This document shows, in pieces, positions 7,540 to 15,692 of a DNA stretch of 64,000 nucleotides; the first letter of the stretch is position 1, and every line of letters starts with the position of its first letter. Under the pieces are notes generated by a model. The model ran no database searches. It saw nothing but the letters and a program-made list of their open reading frames with translations, and was not told the origin of the DNA. The stretch comes from Nitrobacter hamburgensis X14. Lineage in GTDB: Bacteria; Pseudomonadota; Alphaproteobacteria; Rhizobiales; Xanthobacteraceae. The DNA is taken from positions 496,001 to 560,000 of the forward strand of contig NC_007964.1 of assembly GCF_000013885.1 (NCBI RefSeq), given 5' to 3'. Made by a program: the position numbers and the translations under genes.

Positions 7540-10029
7540 TTGACGAAAACGTTTGCCTCACCGCTTCCCATCGACGTCGTGCTCGACGAGCTTGGACGGA
7601 CGCTTAGCGCGAGCAATACGGCGGTGCTGGTGGCGCCGCCCGGCGCCGGCAAGACGACGCGGGTGCCGCTGGCGCTGCTCGATGCGTCCTGGACCAAGAG
7701 CAAAAAGATCATCGTGCTGGAGCCGCGCCGGATCGCGGCGCGCGCCAGCGCGGAGCGGATGGCGAAGACGCTGGGCGAGCGCGCCGGCGAGACCGTGGGC
7801 TATCGCGTGCGCTTCGGCTCGAAAGTCTCGCGCGCGACCCGCATCGAGGTCGTCACCGAGGGAATCTTCTCGCGGCAGATTCTCGACGATCCCGAACTGA
7901 CCGGCGTCGCCGCGGTGCTGTTCGATGAGTTTCACGAGCGCTCGCTCGATGCCGATTTGGGGCTTGCGCTCGCGCGCGACGTGCAGACCGGCTTGCGGGA
8001 GGACTTGCGCATCCTCGTGATGTCCGCGACCATCGACGGCGCGCGGATAGCAAAGCGTCTCGGCGATGCGCCAGTGATCGAAAGCGAAGGCCGCGCCTTC
8101 CCGGTCGAGACGCGCTATCTCGGCCGCAAGCCGGATGCGCCGCTGGAGCGGCAGATGGCTGACGCGATCGCGGTGGCGCTGCGCACTGAAGCCGGTTCGG
8201 TGCTGGCGTTCCTGCCGGGCGCGGCCGAAATCCGCCGTACGCAAAATATGCTCGCCGAGCGGGTGCACGACGCATCGGTCGAGATTGTGCCGCTGTTCGG
8301 CGCGCTCGACGCAGCAACGCAGGATCGCGCCATCGCGCCGGCCCCGAAAGGCCATCGCAAGGTGGTGCTGGCGACCTCCATCGCCGAGACCTCGCTGACC
8401 ATCGAGGGCGTCCGCATCGTGGTGGATTCCGGGATGGCGCGGGTGCCGCGCTACGAGCCGGACATCGGGCTGACGCGGCTTGAGACGATCCGCGCCTCGC
8501 GCGCCGCGGTGGATCAGCGTCGCGGCCGCGCCGGCCGCACCGAGCCCGGCGTCTGCTATCGGCTGTGGGACGAGCCGCAAACCGCCTCGCTTGCCGCCTA
8601 CACGCAGCCGGAAATCCTCAGCGCCGATCTGTCGACGCTGGTGCTGGATCTCGCGCAATGGGGCGTCAGCGATCCGGCGGCGCTGACCTTTCTCGATTCC
8701 CCGCCCGCGCCGGCATTGAACGAAGCGCGGAGCCTGCTGCGCGAGCTCGGTGCGCTCGATGCCGACGGCCGCATCACTGATGAGGGCAAAAGCCTGCGGG
8801 CGCTGGCGTTGCCGCCACGGCTGGCTCGCATGATCGTGGATTCGCATCGTCTCGGCGCGGGTCGCGAGGCCGCCGATATCGCAGCGGTGCTGACCGAGCG
8901 CGGACTCGGCGGCGACAGCGTCGATCTCGAGGCGCGGCTCGACAATTTCCGCCGCGACCGTTCGCCGCGCGCCGCCGGCGCAAGGCAACTCGCGGAGCGG
9001 TGGGCATCGCAGGTGGCGGCTCCTTTGACCCCTCCCCACCAGAGGGGGCAGGGAGAAGCCATTCCGTCCACCGGCGTTATGCTGGCCTTCGCGTTTCCCG
9101 ATCGCGTGGCGCGCAATCGCGGTAACGGCTCGTTCGTGCTCGTTAACGGCCGCGGCGCGTCGGTCGATCCGGCGTCCGCGTTGGCGCGAAGGCCCTATAT
9201 CGCCGTCGCCGAACTGACCGGCACCGCCGCCAGCGGCCGGATTCTGCTGGCCGCGCCGATCACACAAACGGACATCGAATTGCGCTTCGCGAACCAGATC
9301 GAGACCGACGACGAGGTCGTGTTCGACCGCGCGGCGATGGCGTTGCGGGCGCGGAGACGGAAGCGGCTGCACGCGATCACGCTCTCCGAGGCGCCGCTGG
9401 CGGTCGTTCCGTCGATGGCGGCGGCGCGCATCCTCGCGGAAGGCCTGACGGGTGCGGGGCTGGATCGCCTGCCCTGGTCGAAACCGCTGAAGCAGTGGCG
9501 CGACCGCGTGATGTTCCTGCGCGCGGCGCAGCGGGAGGGGTGGCCCGATCTCTCCGATACGGGGCTTGCAGCCGAAATCGAAACCTGGCTGGTGCCTGCC
9601 CTATCAGACGCAACGTCGTTGAAGGATTTTTCCCCCGGCGATCTATCGGACGCGCTGATGGCGCTGCTGCCGTGGAATTTGCGCGCGCGGCTGGAGCGCG
9701 AGGCGCCGACTCATTTCGAGGCGCCGACCGGCACGATGCTGGCGATTGATTATCAAGCGGAGCAGGGGCCGACCATCACTGTGCGATTGCAGGAGCTGTT
9801 CGGCCTGACGGCGCATCCGTCGATCGCGCAAGGCAGGGTGCCGCTGGTTCTGGAATTGCTGTCGCCGGCGCATCGCCCGGTTCAGGTGACGCGCGACCTG
9901 CCGGGCTTCTGGCGCGGCAGCTATGCCGCCGTTCGCTCCGATCTGCGCGGACGCTATCCCAGGCACCCCTGGCCGGACGACCCGGCGAACGCGCCGCCGA
10001 CGCGACGGGTCAAGCCGCGTGGGACCTGA
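7540..10029 (+). CDS. hrpB: ATP-dependent helicase HrpB
   Basis: 829 residues from a TTG start; the nearby ATG at 7517 is out of frame and stops at once. DEAH/RHA-type helicase: Walker A APPGAGKTTRVPLALL (~30-45), the DEAH box as DEFHERSLD, SATIDG (motif III), and motif VI QRRGRAGRTEPG. The HA2-like and HrpB C-terminal regions follow. The family is broadly conserved but its bacterial role is poorly defined. At residues ~494-508 the protein reads APLTPPHQRGQGEA, encoded by a palindromic repeat element (9023-9062) that keeps frame. Confidence 0.92.
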   Translation: MTKTFASPLPIDVVLDELGRTLSASNTAVLVAPPGAGKTTRVPLALLDASWTKSKKIIVLEPRRIAARASAERMAKTLGERAGETVGYRVRFGSKVSRATRIEVVTEGIFSRQILDDPELTGVAAVLFDEFHERSLDADLGLALARDVQTGLREDLRILVMSATIDGARIAKRLGDAPVIESEGRAFPVETRYLGRKPDAPLERQMADAIAVALRTEAGSVLAFLPGAAEIRRTQNMLAERVHDASVEIVPLFGALDAATQDRAIAPAPKGHRKVVLATSIAETSLTIEGVRIVVDSGMARVPRYEPDIGLTRLETIRASRAAVDQRRGRAGRTEPGVCYRLWDEPQTASLAAYTQPEILSADLSTLVLDLAQWGVSDPAALTFLDSPPAPALNEARSLLRELGALDADGRITDEGKSLRALALPPRLARMIVDSHRLGAGREAADIAAVLTERGLGGDSVDLEARLDNFRRDRSPRAAGARQLAERWASQVAAPLTPPHQRGQGEAIPSTGVMLAFAFPDRVARNRGNGSFVLVNGRGASVDPASALARRPYIAVAELTGTAASGRILLAAPITQTDIELRFANQIETDDEVVFDRAAMALRARRRKRLHAITLSEAPLAVVPSMAAARILAEGLTGAGLDRLPWSKPLKQWRDRVMFLRAAQREGWPDLSDTGLAAEIETWLVPALSDATSLKDFSPGDLSDALMALLPWNLRARLEREAPTHFEAPTGTMLAIDYQAEQGPTITVRLQELFGLTAHPSIAQGRVPLVLELLSPAHRPVQVTRDLPGFWRGSYAAVRSDLRGRYPRHPWPDDPANAPPTRRVKPRGT
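9023..9062. repeat. Palindromic element (family D) inserted in frame within hrpB
   Basis: The sequence cccctccccaccagaggggg with its flanks forms a short hairpin typical of intergenic repeats. Similar CCCTC/GAGGG hairpins lie at 35213-35245 and 54021-54175. Here it sits inside the hrpB reading frame and adds about 13-15 codons rich in Pro, Gln and Gly. Confidence 0.6.
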
Positions 10030-10118
10030 GGAGCGTTGACGTCTCGCCGCCTGTTTTCGCCGGGAACCTGTACCGGCCTCGCAGCGTTAACAAGGGTCTC
10101 GCTCCGAGGCCTCTCCCC

Positions 10119-10829
10119 ATGGACATGCCGTTGCAACCGACCTGGTCCGACATCGCGATCCGTCTCGCCTTGACGATGATTGCAGGCGGCATCGTCGGTT
10201 TCGATCGGGGCGCGCGGGGGCACGCGGCGGGATTTCGCACCATCATTCTGGTCGGACTTGCCGCCTCGGTCGCCATGATCCAGACCAACATCCTGCTGTC
10301 GACGAGCGGCAGGACGCCCGAGTCCTTCGCCGTGATGGACGTCTTGCGTTTGCCGCTCGGCATCCTCACCGGCGTCGGCTTCATCGGCGCCGGGACCATC
10401 GTCAAGAAAGGCGATCTCATCACCGGGATCACCACCGCGGCAACGTTGTGGCTGATGACGGTGATCGGCCTCTGTCTGGGGGGCGGTCAACTGGTAATTG
10501 GCATGATTACCACCGTGCTGGCCGTCATCACCCTGTGGGCGCTGCAATGGGTGGACCGCGCGATTCCCCGCGAGCACCGCGCCAGATTGACCGTGACGGC
10601 CGACACGGAGATGCGTGCGATGATTGAGCTGCCGCGCCTGACCGGCGGACTCGGCTATCGCGCGCGCTTCGCGGAGGTCGAACGGCGCGATGACGGGTCG
10701 ATCGATTGCTCATTCGATATCTCGTGGCGGCGCGCCGAGCGATCGACGCCGCCGGCCGATCTGCTGGCGCTGATCCGGCAGCACTATGAGGTCAAGGTGT
10801 TCGCCCTGACCACCGAAAACGGCCGCTAG
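10119..10829 (+). CDS. MgtC/SapB family membrane protein
   Basis: 236 residues. The first ~150 form the MgtC-type membrane domain with the conserved GGIVGFDRGARGHAAGFRT and GVGFIGAGTIVKKGD motifs. The last ~75 are soluble, ACT-like in length. MgtC proteins act in the inner membrane and are linked to low-magnesium survival and modulation of F-ATP synthase in pathogens; in free-living bacteria the role is unclear. It is 89 bp after hrpB in the same direction. Confidence 0.87.
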   Translation: MDMPLQPTWSDIAIRLALTMIAGGIVGFDRGARGHAAGFRTIILVGLAASVAMIQTNILLSTSGRTPESFAVMDVLRLPLGILTGVGFIGAGTIVKKGDLITGITTAATLWLMTVIGLCLGGGQLVIGMITTVLAVITLWALQWVDRAIPREHRARLTVTADTEMRAMIELPRLTGGLGYRARFAEVERRDDGSIDCSFDISWRRAERSTPPADLLALIRQHYEVKVFALTTENGR

Positions 10830-10939
10830 AATTTTCTCGATTGCGTCACTGCCCCGCGTCAAAGACTCCCGCGTTAACGCTTCGCTCATCGTTTTCCCAA
10901 ATAACGAACGTCGTCGTCGTGTATCAGTGAGTATGCGCC

Positions 10940-11467
10940 ATGCGTAATCTGATGATTTTTGCCGCGCTTCTGATCGGTGCCGGCACCTATATGGCGCAAC
11001 TGGCCGACAAGATGACCGCAACCGCGGCGGCGCGGGTCACCACCCCCGCGCAGCAGACGGCATTTACCGCGATTCAGGATAACACCCAGGCCGATAGCCG
11101 CAGTGTCAGCATCGCACGCGACGGCCGCGGCCACTTCCAGACCGAAGGCCGGATCGACGGCCAGCGCATCGGCTTCATGGTCGATACCGGTGCGTCGGTG
11201 ATCGCGCTCAACGAAACCTCGGCGGCACGGATCGGCGTGCGGCCCTCGCAAAACGACTACACCACGCAGGTGACCACGGCCAACGGCAAGGTCAAGGCGG
11301 CGCGCACCCGGCTCGCCATGGTTGACGTCGGCGGTCTCATCGTGCGCGATGTCGATGCCATGGTGCTGCCTGACGAGGCGCTGTCGGAAAACCTGCTTGG
11401 CCTGTCGTTTTTATCCAGGCTCAAGCGCTTCGAATTCGCGAACGGGCGGATGCTGCTGGAACAATAG
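10940..11467 (+). CDS. Retropepsin-like aspartic protease, TIGR02281 type
   Basis: 175 residues. An N-terminal hydrophobic segment (residues 3-20) serves as signal or anchor, then a variable linker, then one aspartic protease half-domain with the catalytic triad D82-T83-G84 (GFMVDTGASVIALN) and the later LLGLSFLSRLKRFE block. Single-domain members dimerise to build the active site. The likely location is the periplasmic side of the inner membrane. The substrate is unknown. It stands alone, 110 bp after the MgtC gene. Confidence 0.87.
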   Translation: MRNLMIFAALLIGAGTYMAQLADKMTATAAARVTTPAQQTAFTAIQDNTQADSRSVSIARDGRGHFQTEGRIDGQRIGFMVDTGASVIALNETSAARIGVRPSQNDYTTQVTTANGKVKAARTRLAMVDVGGLIVRDVDAMVLPDEALSENLLGLSFLSRLKRFEFANGRMLLEQ

Positions 11468-11611
11468 ACCGGCGGCGCCGTTGATTTCAGCTGCGGTGCC
11501 GCGCGCTGCTGTGCCGTTGCGAATTATGCCGCAATTGCCGCTCAAACCGGCCCCCCGCACAAGGCTGCACTTTCGTTGTAGTCACGTCCTTTCCCTAACG
11601 AGGCCATCTGC

Positions 11612-13111
11612 ATGTTTCCGAAGCCGAAACCCGTTCTGGCGCCGAACACCTATGCCTATGAATCCGAGCCGATGGTGAAGGCAACCGGCTTTCGCGAATA
11701 CGACGCGCGCTGGCTGTTCGGCAAGGAAATCAACCTGATGGGCATTCAGGCGCTGGGCATGGGGCTCGGCACGCTGATCGGCGAGCTCGGGCAGAAGAAG
11801 GAAATCGTCACCGGTCATGATTTCCGCAGTTATTCGTCGTCGATCAAATACGCGCTGATCTCCGGCCTGCTGGCATCCGGCTGCAAGGTCCACGATATCG
11901 GACTGTGCATGACGCCGACGGCGTATTTTGCGCAGTTCGAGCTCGACGTCCCCTGCGTCGCCATGGTGACGGCGTCGCACAACGACAACGGCTGGACCGG
12001 CGTCAAGATGGGCGCCAACCGGCCCCTGACCTTTGGCCCCGACGAGATGACGCGGCTGAAGGAGATCGTGCTCGAAGCCGCCTTCGCCAACACAATCGGC
12101 GGCGGCTATCAGTTTCACGAGAATTTTCCGGCGCGCTACATCGCCGACCTGACCAAGCGCCCGAAGCTGAAGCGCAAGCTCAGGGCGGTCGTGGCATGCG
12201 GCAACGGTACCGCCGGCGCCTTCGCGCCTGCCGTGATGGAGGCGATCGGCTGCGAGGTGATCCCGCTCGATACCGAGCCCGATTACACCTTCCCGAAGTA
12301 CAATCCGAATCCCGAAGACATGAAGATGCTGCACGCGATCCGCGACGCGGTGCTCGAACACAAGGCCGATGTCGGCCTCGGCTTCGACGGCGACGGCGAC
12401 CGTTGCGGTGTGGTCGACAACACCGGCGAGGAAATCTTCGCCGACAAGGTCGGCGTGATGCTGGCGCGCGACATGTCGGCGATACACAAGGATGCGCATT
12501 TCGTGGTCGATGTGAAGTCGACCGGCCTGTTTGTCACCGATCCGGTGTTGCAGCAGCAGGGCGCCAGCGCGACCTACTGGAAAACCGGTCATTCCTACAT
12601 GAAGCGGCGCACCAATGAACTCGGCGCGCTCGCCGGTTTCGAGAAATCCGGCCACTTCTTCTTCAACGCGCCTATGGGCCGCGGTTACGACGACGGCCTG
12701 ATCTCGGCGATCGCCGTGTGCGACATGCTCGATCGCGCCGCCGGCAAATCGCTGGCCGATCTGAAGAACGCCTTGCCCAAAACCTGGTCGTCACCGACCA
12801 TGTCGCCGCATTGCGCCGACGAAGCCAAATACGGCATCGTCGACAGCGTGGTGAAGCATTTCGAGGCGGCCAAAGCCAACGGCGACAAAGTGGCCGGCCA
12901 GCCGACCCGCGATCTCGTCACCGTCAACGGCGTCCGGGTCACAGTGGAGGACGGAAGCTGGGGGCTGGTGCGGGCTTCGTCGAACAAGCCCGAACTGGTG
13001 GTGGTGGTCGAAAGCCCGGTCTCCGAGCAGCGGATGCGCGACATGTTCGAGGCGATGGACAGCGTGCTGCGCACCCATCCGGAAGTTGGCGAATACAATC
13101 AGAAGATCTGA
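11612..13111 (+). CDS. Phosphomannomutase/phosphoglucomutase (ManB/AlgC family)
   Basis: 499 residues with the alpha-D-phosphohexomutase layout: catalytic phosphoserine loop VTASHNDNGWTG (Ser122), metal loop FDGDGDRCGVVD (~270), sugar-binding loop EKSGHFFF (~350), and a C-terminal phosphate-binding region (VRASSNKPELVVVVES). It interconverts hexose 1- and 6-phosphates for exopolysaccharide, LPS or glycogen precursors. The active-site loop has Asp after Asn where many enzymes have Pro. Manno- versus gluco-preference cannot be decided here. Confidence 0.9.
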   Translation: MFPKPKPVLAPNTYAYESEPMVKATGFREYDARWLFGKEINLMGIQALGMGLGTLIGELGQKKEIVTGHDFRSYSSSIKYALISGLLASGCKVHDIGLCMTPTAYFAQFELDVPCVAMVTASHNDNGWTGVKMGANRPLTFGPDEMTRLKEIVLEAAFANTIGGGYQFHENFPARYIADLTKRPKLKRKLRAVVACGNGTAGAFAPAVMEAIGCEVIPLDTEPDYTFPKYNPNPEDMKMLHAIRDAVLEHKADVGLGFDGDGDRCGVVDNTGEEIFADKVGVMLARDMSAIHKDAHFVVDVKSTGLFVTDPVLQQQGASATYWKTGHSYMKRRTNELGALAGFEKSGHFFFNAPMGRGYDDGLISAIAVCDMLDRAAGKSLADLKNALPKTWSSPTMSPHCADEAKYGIVDSVVKHFEAAKANGDKVAGQPTRDLVTVNGVRVTVEDGSWGLVRASSNKPELVVVVESPVSEQRMRDMFEAMDSVLRTHPEVGEYNQKI

Positions 13112-13117
13112 CAGAGG

Positions 13118-13185
13118 CGTCATTGCCGGACTTGATCCAGCAATCCATCAGATGACGGATGCGCGGATCAAGCCCGCGTATGACG
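13118..13185. repeat. Intergenic palindromic repeat, family A
   Basis: The element runs from CGTCATTGCCGGACTTGATC to CAAGCCCGCGTATGACG, two hairpin arms with a short centre. It lies between the convergent mutase and Lrp genes and begins 6 bp after the mutase stop. Confidence 0.8.
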
Positions 13186-13195
13186 ATTGAAATCG

Positions 13196-13705
13196 CTACA
13201 CCGCGCTTGCTGCCGGCACCGGCAGCGCCGTCACCGATTTGATCTTTTCCATCGCGAATCGCGAAGTAACGTTCTTCAGCGCCACGGCGCTGATCAGCTT
13301 CTTGTAAAAAAGGTCGTAGCTGGCCATGTCGGCGACCACGACGCGCAGCATGTAATCGACGTCGCCCGCCATGCGGTAGAGTTCCATCACCTCGGGCATC
13401 GCGCTGACCGCATCGGCGAACGTCTTCAGCCATGCGTCGGAGTGGTCGCCGCTTTCCACCGACACGAACACCGAAATGCCGAGCCCGATCTTGTTCTGGT
13501 CGACCAGCGCGACCCGGCGCAGGATGATGCCGTCCGCTTCGAGCCGCTGGATCCGTTTCCAGCAAGGAGTCGAGGACAACCCGACCCGATCGCCGATCTC
13601 GGCCACGGACAGGGACGCGTCCTCCTGGAGCACGGTCAGGATCTTGCGGTCGATGGCGTCGAGGCGACGGCCGGACTCAGGAGGCTGGAGGGCGATGTCG
13701 CTCAT
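13196..13705 (-). CDS. Lrp/AsnC family transcriptional regulator
   Basis: 169 residues from ATG 13705; the 20-residue upstream extension is unlike the family. An N-terminal winged helix-turn-helix (RRLDAIDRKILTVLQEDASL, then VGLSSTPCWKRIQRLE) precedes the RAM ligand-binding domain with GDVDYMLRVVV. Lrp-type proteins form octameric discs that respond to amino acids. It lies 81 bp downstream of the PfkB kinase in the same direction, so it may share that transcript or regulate it. The ligand is unknown. Confidence 0.92.
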   Translation of the reverse strand: MSDIALQPPESGRRLDAIDRKILTVLQEDASLSVAEIGDRVGLSSTPCWKRIQRLEADGIILRRVALVDQNKIGLGISVFVSVESGDHSDAWLKTFADAVSAMPEVMELYRMAGDVDYMLRVVVADMASYDLFYKKLISAVALKNVTSRFAMEKIKSVTALPVPAASAV

Positions 13706-13786
13706 GATTAGAACATTGTTCCAATATTGAAGTTGTTCAACCTCATATATAGACAAATATTCCAACGCAAGAGCGGTCAGCCCGGA

Positions 13787-14713
13787 CTATGCGGAGGTCG
13801 AGGCCGCCTGTCGCAAAAGCGCTTCCACTTCAGGACGTTGCGGGCAGGCGAAGGCCCCGCCGAAGCGGGTACATTTGATAGCGGCTGCGGCGGAGGCAAA
13901 CCTGAGCGCCTCCTGCACGTCCTGCTTTTCGGTGATGGCGAGAACGAACGCACCATGGAAGACGTCCCCGGCGCCCAGCGTGTCCACGGTGTGGACCGGA
14001 AAGGCTGGAGTCTGCCGGAGAGCGCCGTTCGGATCGAGCCACACCGTGCCCTGCGCCCCGCGCGTTCCGGCAAGGAATGACGAGGTGGCCCTGGCGAGCT
14101 TCTGCAGCGCCGCCGCATCGTCGGCGACACCGGCCGTGGCCTGGAGCGCTTCGCTGGAGAAAATCAGATGTGACGATGCGGTCAGCAGACCCTCCCGCAT
14201 CGACATGGCGGAATCGACATCGACCACGACGGGGATACCGCGCCGGTGCGCTTCGGCACAGAGACCGGTGCAAAATGCGGCGCAGCGATTCTCTGTCAGG
14301 ATCGCGTCACAGTCCTCAAGCAGCTTGTCGGGGTCCGGCAGTCGCACCTTCCACAATTCCGGGTCGCGGAAGGTGATGATGGTGCGCTCGCCGCCGGGAT
14401 CGATCATGACAGTGGAGATCGGTGTCACCAGACCCGGCATGTGGACGATGTCCCGCATCCCGATGCCGAGTTCCGCGGCCTTGTCGAAGATGTAGCGGCT
14501 GGATGTTTCGCCGGCGTCGCCCATCGGACCGCAGAACGCCGCGAGGCCGCCGAGTCTGGAGATGGCGATGGCCGCGTTGAGCGCGTTGCCGCCGGCGATT
14601 TCCTCGAAATGCTCGGCGCCGACCTTGAAACCGCGCGCCGGCAGGCCCTGTACGCGAAAGGTCATGTCGCGCACCGGAATGCCAATACACAGGATGCGTG
14701 GTTTTTTTATCAT
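13787..14713 (-). CDS. PfkB family sugar kinase
   Basis: 308 residues of ribokinase fold. Visible are the N-terminal substrate region with GGNALNAAIAISRLGG (41-56), a lid with GDAGETSSRYIF, and the ATP-site signature DTLGAGDVFHGAF holding catalytic Asp250. These enzymes phosphorylate sugars or nucleosides in the cytoplasm. The substrate is not identifiable, and no sugar transporter lies nearby. Its upstream gap holds a family B repeat. Confidence 0.85.
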   Translation of the reverse strand: MIKKPRILCIGIPVRDMTFRVQGLPARGFKVGAEHFEEIAGGNALNAAIAISRLGGLAAFCGPMGDAGETSSRYIFDKAAELGIGMRDIVHMPGLVTPISTVMIDPGGERTIITFRDPELWKVRLPDPDKLLEDCDAILTENRCAAFCTGLCAEAHRRGIPVVVDVDSAMSMREGLLTASSHLIFSSEALQATAGVADDAAALQKLARATSSFLAGTRGAQGTVWLDPNGALRQTPAFPVHTVDTLGAGDVFHGAFVLAITEKQDVQEALRFASAAAAIKCTRFGGAFACPQRPEVEALLRQAASTSA

Positions 14714-14788
14714 GCGGGAATCCTTGCCGATGAGGAAGGTCGAGACAAGCGGTTAAATCGGCACGTTTTCGCTCACGCTCCGCCGGCC

Positions 14789-14920
14789 AGAGCCTTTCCG
14801 CTTCTAATAAAATCAGAAGCGGGGCTCTATGATTTTGATTTGACGCGTTTTCTTCACGCGAACCAGTATCCATCCTCGGGTCAAGCCCGAGGACATGCTT
14901 CGCTCGAAAACGCTATAGAG
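14789..14920. repeat. Intergenic repeat, family B
   Basis: The element has ends AGAGCCTTTCCGCTTCT and CGCTCGAAAACGCTATAGAG, an internal hairpin (CCGCTTCT ... AGAAGCGG), and the shared core TTTGACGCGTTTTCTTCACG. Its centre holds a hairpin TCCTCGGGTCAAGCCCGAGGA. It sits between HIT and PfkB genes. Related copies: 18559, 19912, 41100, 49039, 56108. Confidence 0.8.
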
Positions 14921-14934
14921 TCCTGACAATTGGT

Positions 14935-15351
14935 CTAACCCAGCCCTATCCTGCGCCGGATCGCATTGATGAATGCCTCAAGCCCTGCCGCATCGTATTC
15001 GCGCGCGGGCACAGCGCCCCAGACCGGGCGCGGCCACGCGGCGTCGCCTATGCGACGCGCGATGACGTGGACATGGAGTTGCGGCACCTGATTGCCGAGC
15101 GCGGCCACATTCAGCTTGTCGCAACCGGTGATGTCCTTGAGCGCTTCCGAGACCTGACCGATCTCGGTCATCAGACGCGTACGCGCGTCCGGATCGAGGT
15201 CGATGATCTCGACCGCGTCGGGCTGTCTTGGGACCAGGATGAGCCAGGGATAGTTGGGGTCCTTGCTGAGCAGCAGCCGGCAGAGCGGCAGATCGCCGAT
15301 TGCGACCGTGTCGCTGTCGAGCTGCGGGTGAAGCGACCAGATTGCGGACAT
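14935..15351 (-). CDS. HIT family protein
   Basis: 138 residues. The histidine-triad signature appears as QLHVHVIAR near residue 95, the form common in this HIT branch, with the final His replaced. The DPNYPWLILVPRQPDAVEI block is also typical. HIT proteins hydrolyse nucleoside phosphoramidates or dinucleotides in the cytoplasm. The exact substrate is unknown. It diverges from the SRP RNA gene. Confidence 0.88.
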   Translation of the reverse strand: MSAIWSLHPQLDSDTVAIGDLPLCRLLLSKDPNYPWLILVPRQPDAVEIIDLDPDARTRLMTEIGQVSEALKDITGCDKLNVAALGNQVPQLHVHVIARRIGDAAWPRPVWGAVPAREYDAAGLEAFINAIRRRIGLG

Positions 15352-15452
15352 TGTTTGCGAACACTTTAATCAAGGCGTGCCGGTGCAAGCTGGCCCGGCG
15401 ACCTGCACAGGTCAATGGCCGGAACCCGGATGGCCGGATACCTGCGTGCCGC

Positions 15453-15481
15453 TTGCTTTCCGGTCCTTTTGGCCCCAAATA
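15453..15481 (+). promoter_or_regulatory. Candidate promoter of the SRP RNA gene
   Basis: TTGCTT (15453-15458) and CAAATA (15476-15481) are separated by 17 bp. They end about 6 bp before the inferred 5' end of the SRP RNA. The -35 is good and the -10 weak. Confidence 0.4.
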
Positions 15482-15486
15482 GGGAT

Positions 15487-15590
15487 CGGGAGATTGGCGG
15501 TGGACGAGCCACTCGCCAATCGGGTCAGGTCCGGAAGGAAGCAGCCCTAACGAGGTCCGGATCGGGTCGCTCGTCAGTCTCCTACCTGTT
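15487..15590 (+). ncRNA. ffs: Signal recognition particle RNA (4.5S-type)
   Basis: The conserved SRP Alu-less core is plain: GGTCAGGTCCGGAAGGAAGC, followed by AGCCCTAACGAG. The flanks pair as GGACGAGC with GCTCGTC and continue through GGGAGA / TCTCC, making the long hairpin. A T6 run at 15589-15594 would terminate transcription. The RNA binds Ffh and targets nascent membrane proteins. Ends are approximate to a few bases. It sits in front of dnaX. Confidence 0.92.
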
Positions 15591-15692
15591 TTTTGGACGA
15601 GCCATGCCAGCGCCGGATTCCGGCCTGGCCCGAAAGGCCGCTCCAGTTGTTCCGCAAGCCGGCTTCGAGAGAGAAAAATTGCGGATCGCTCA

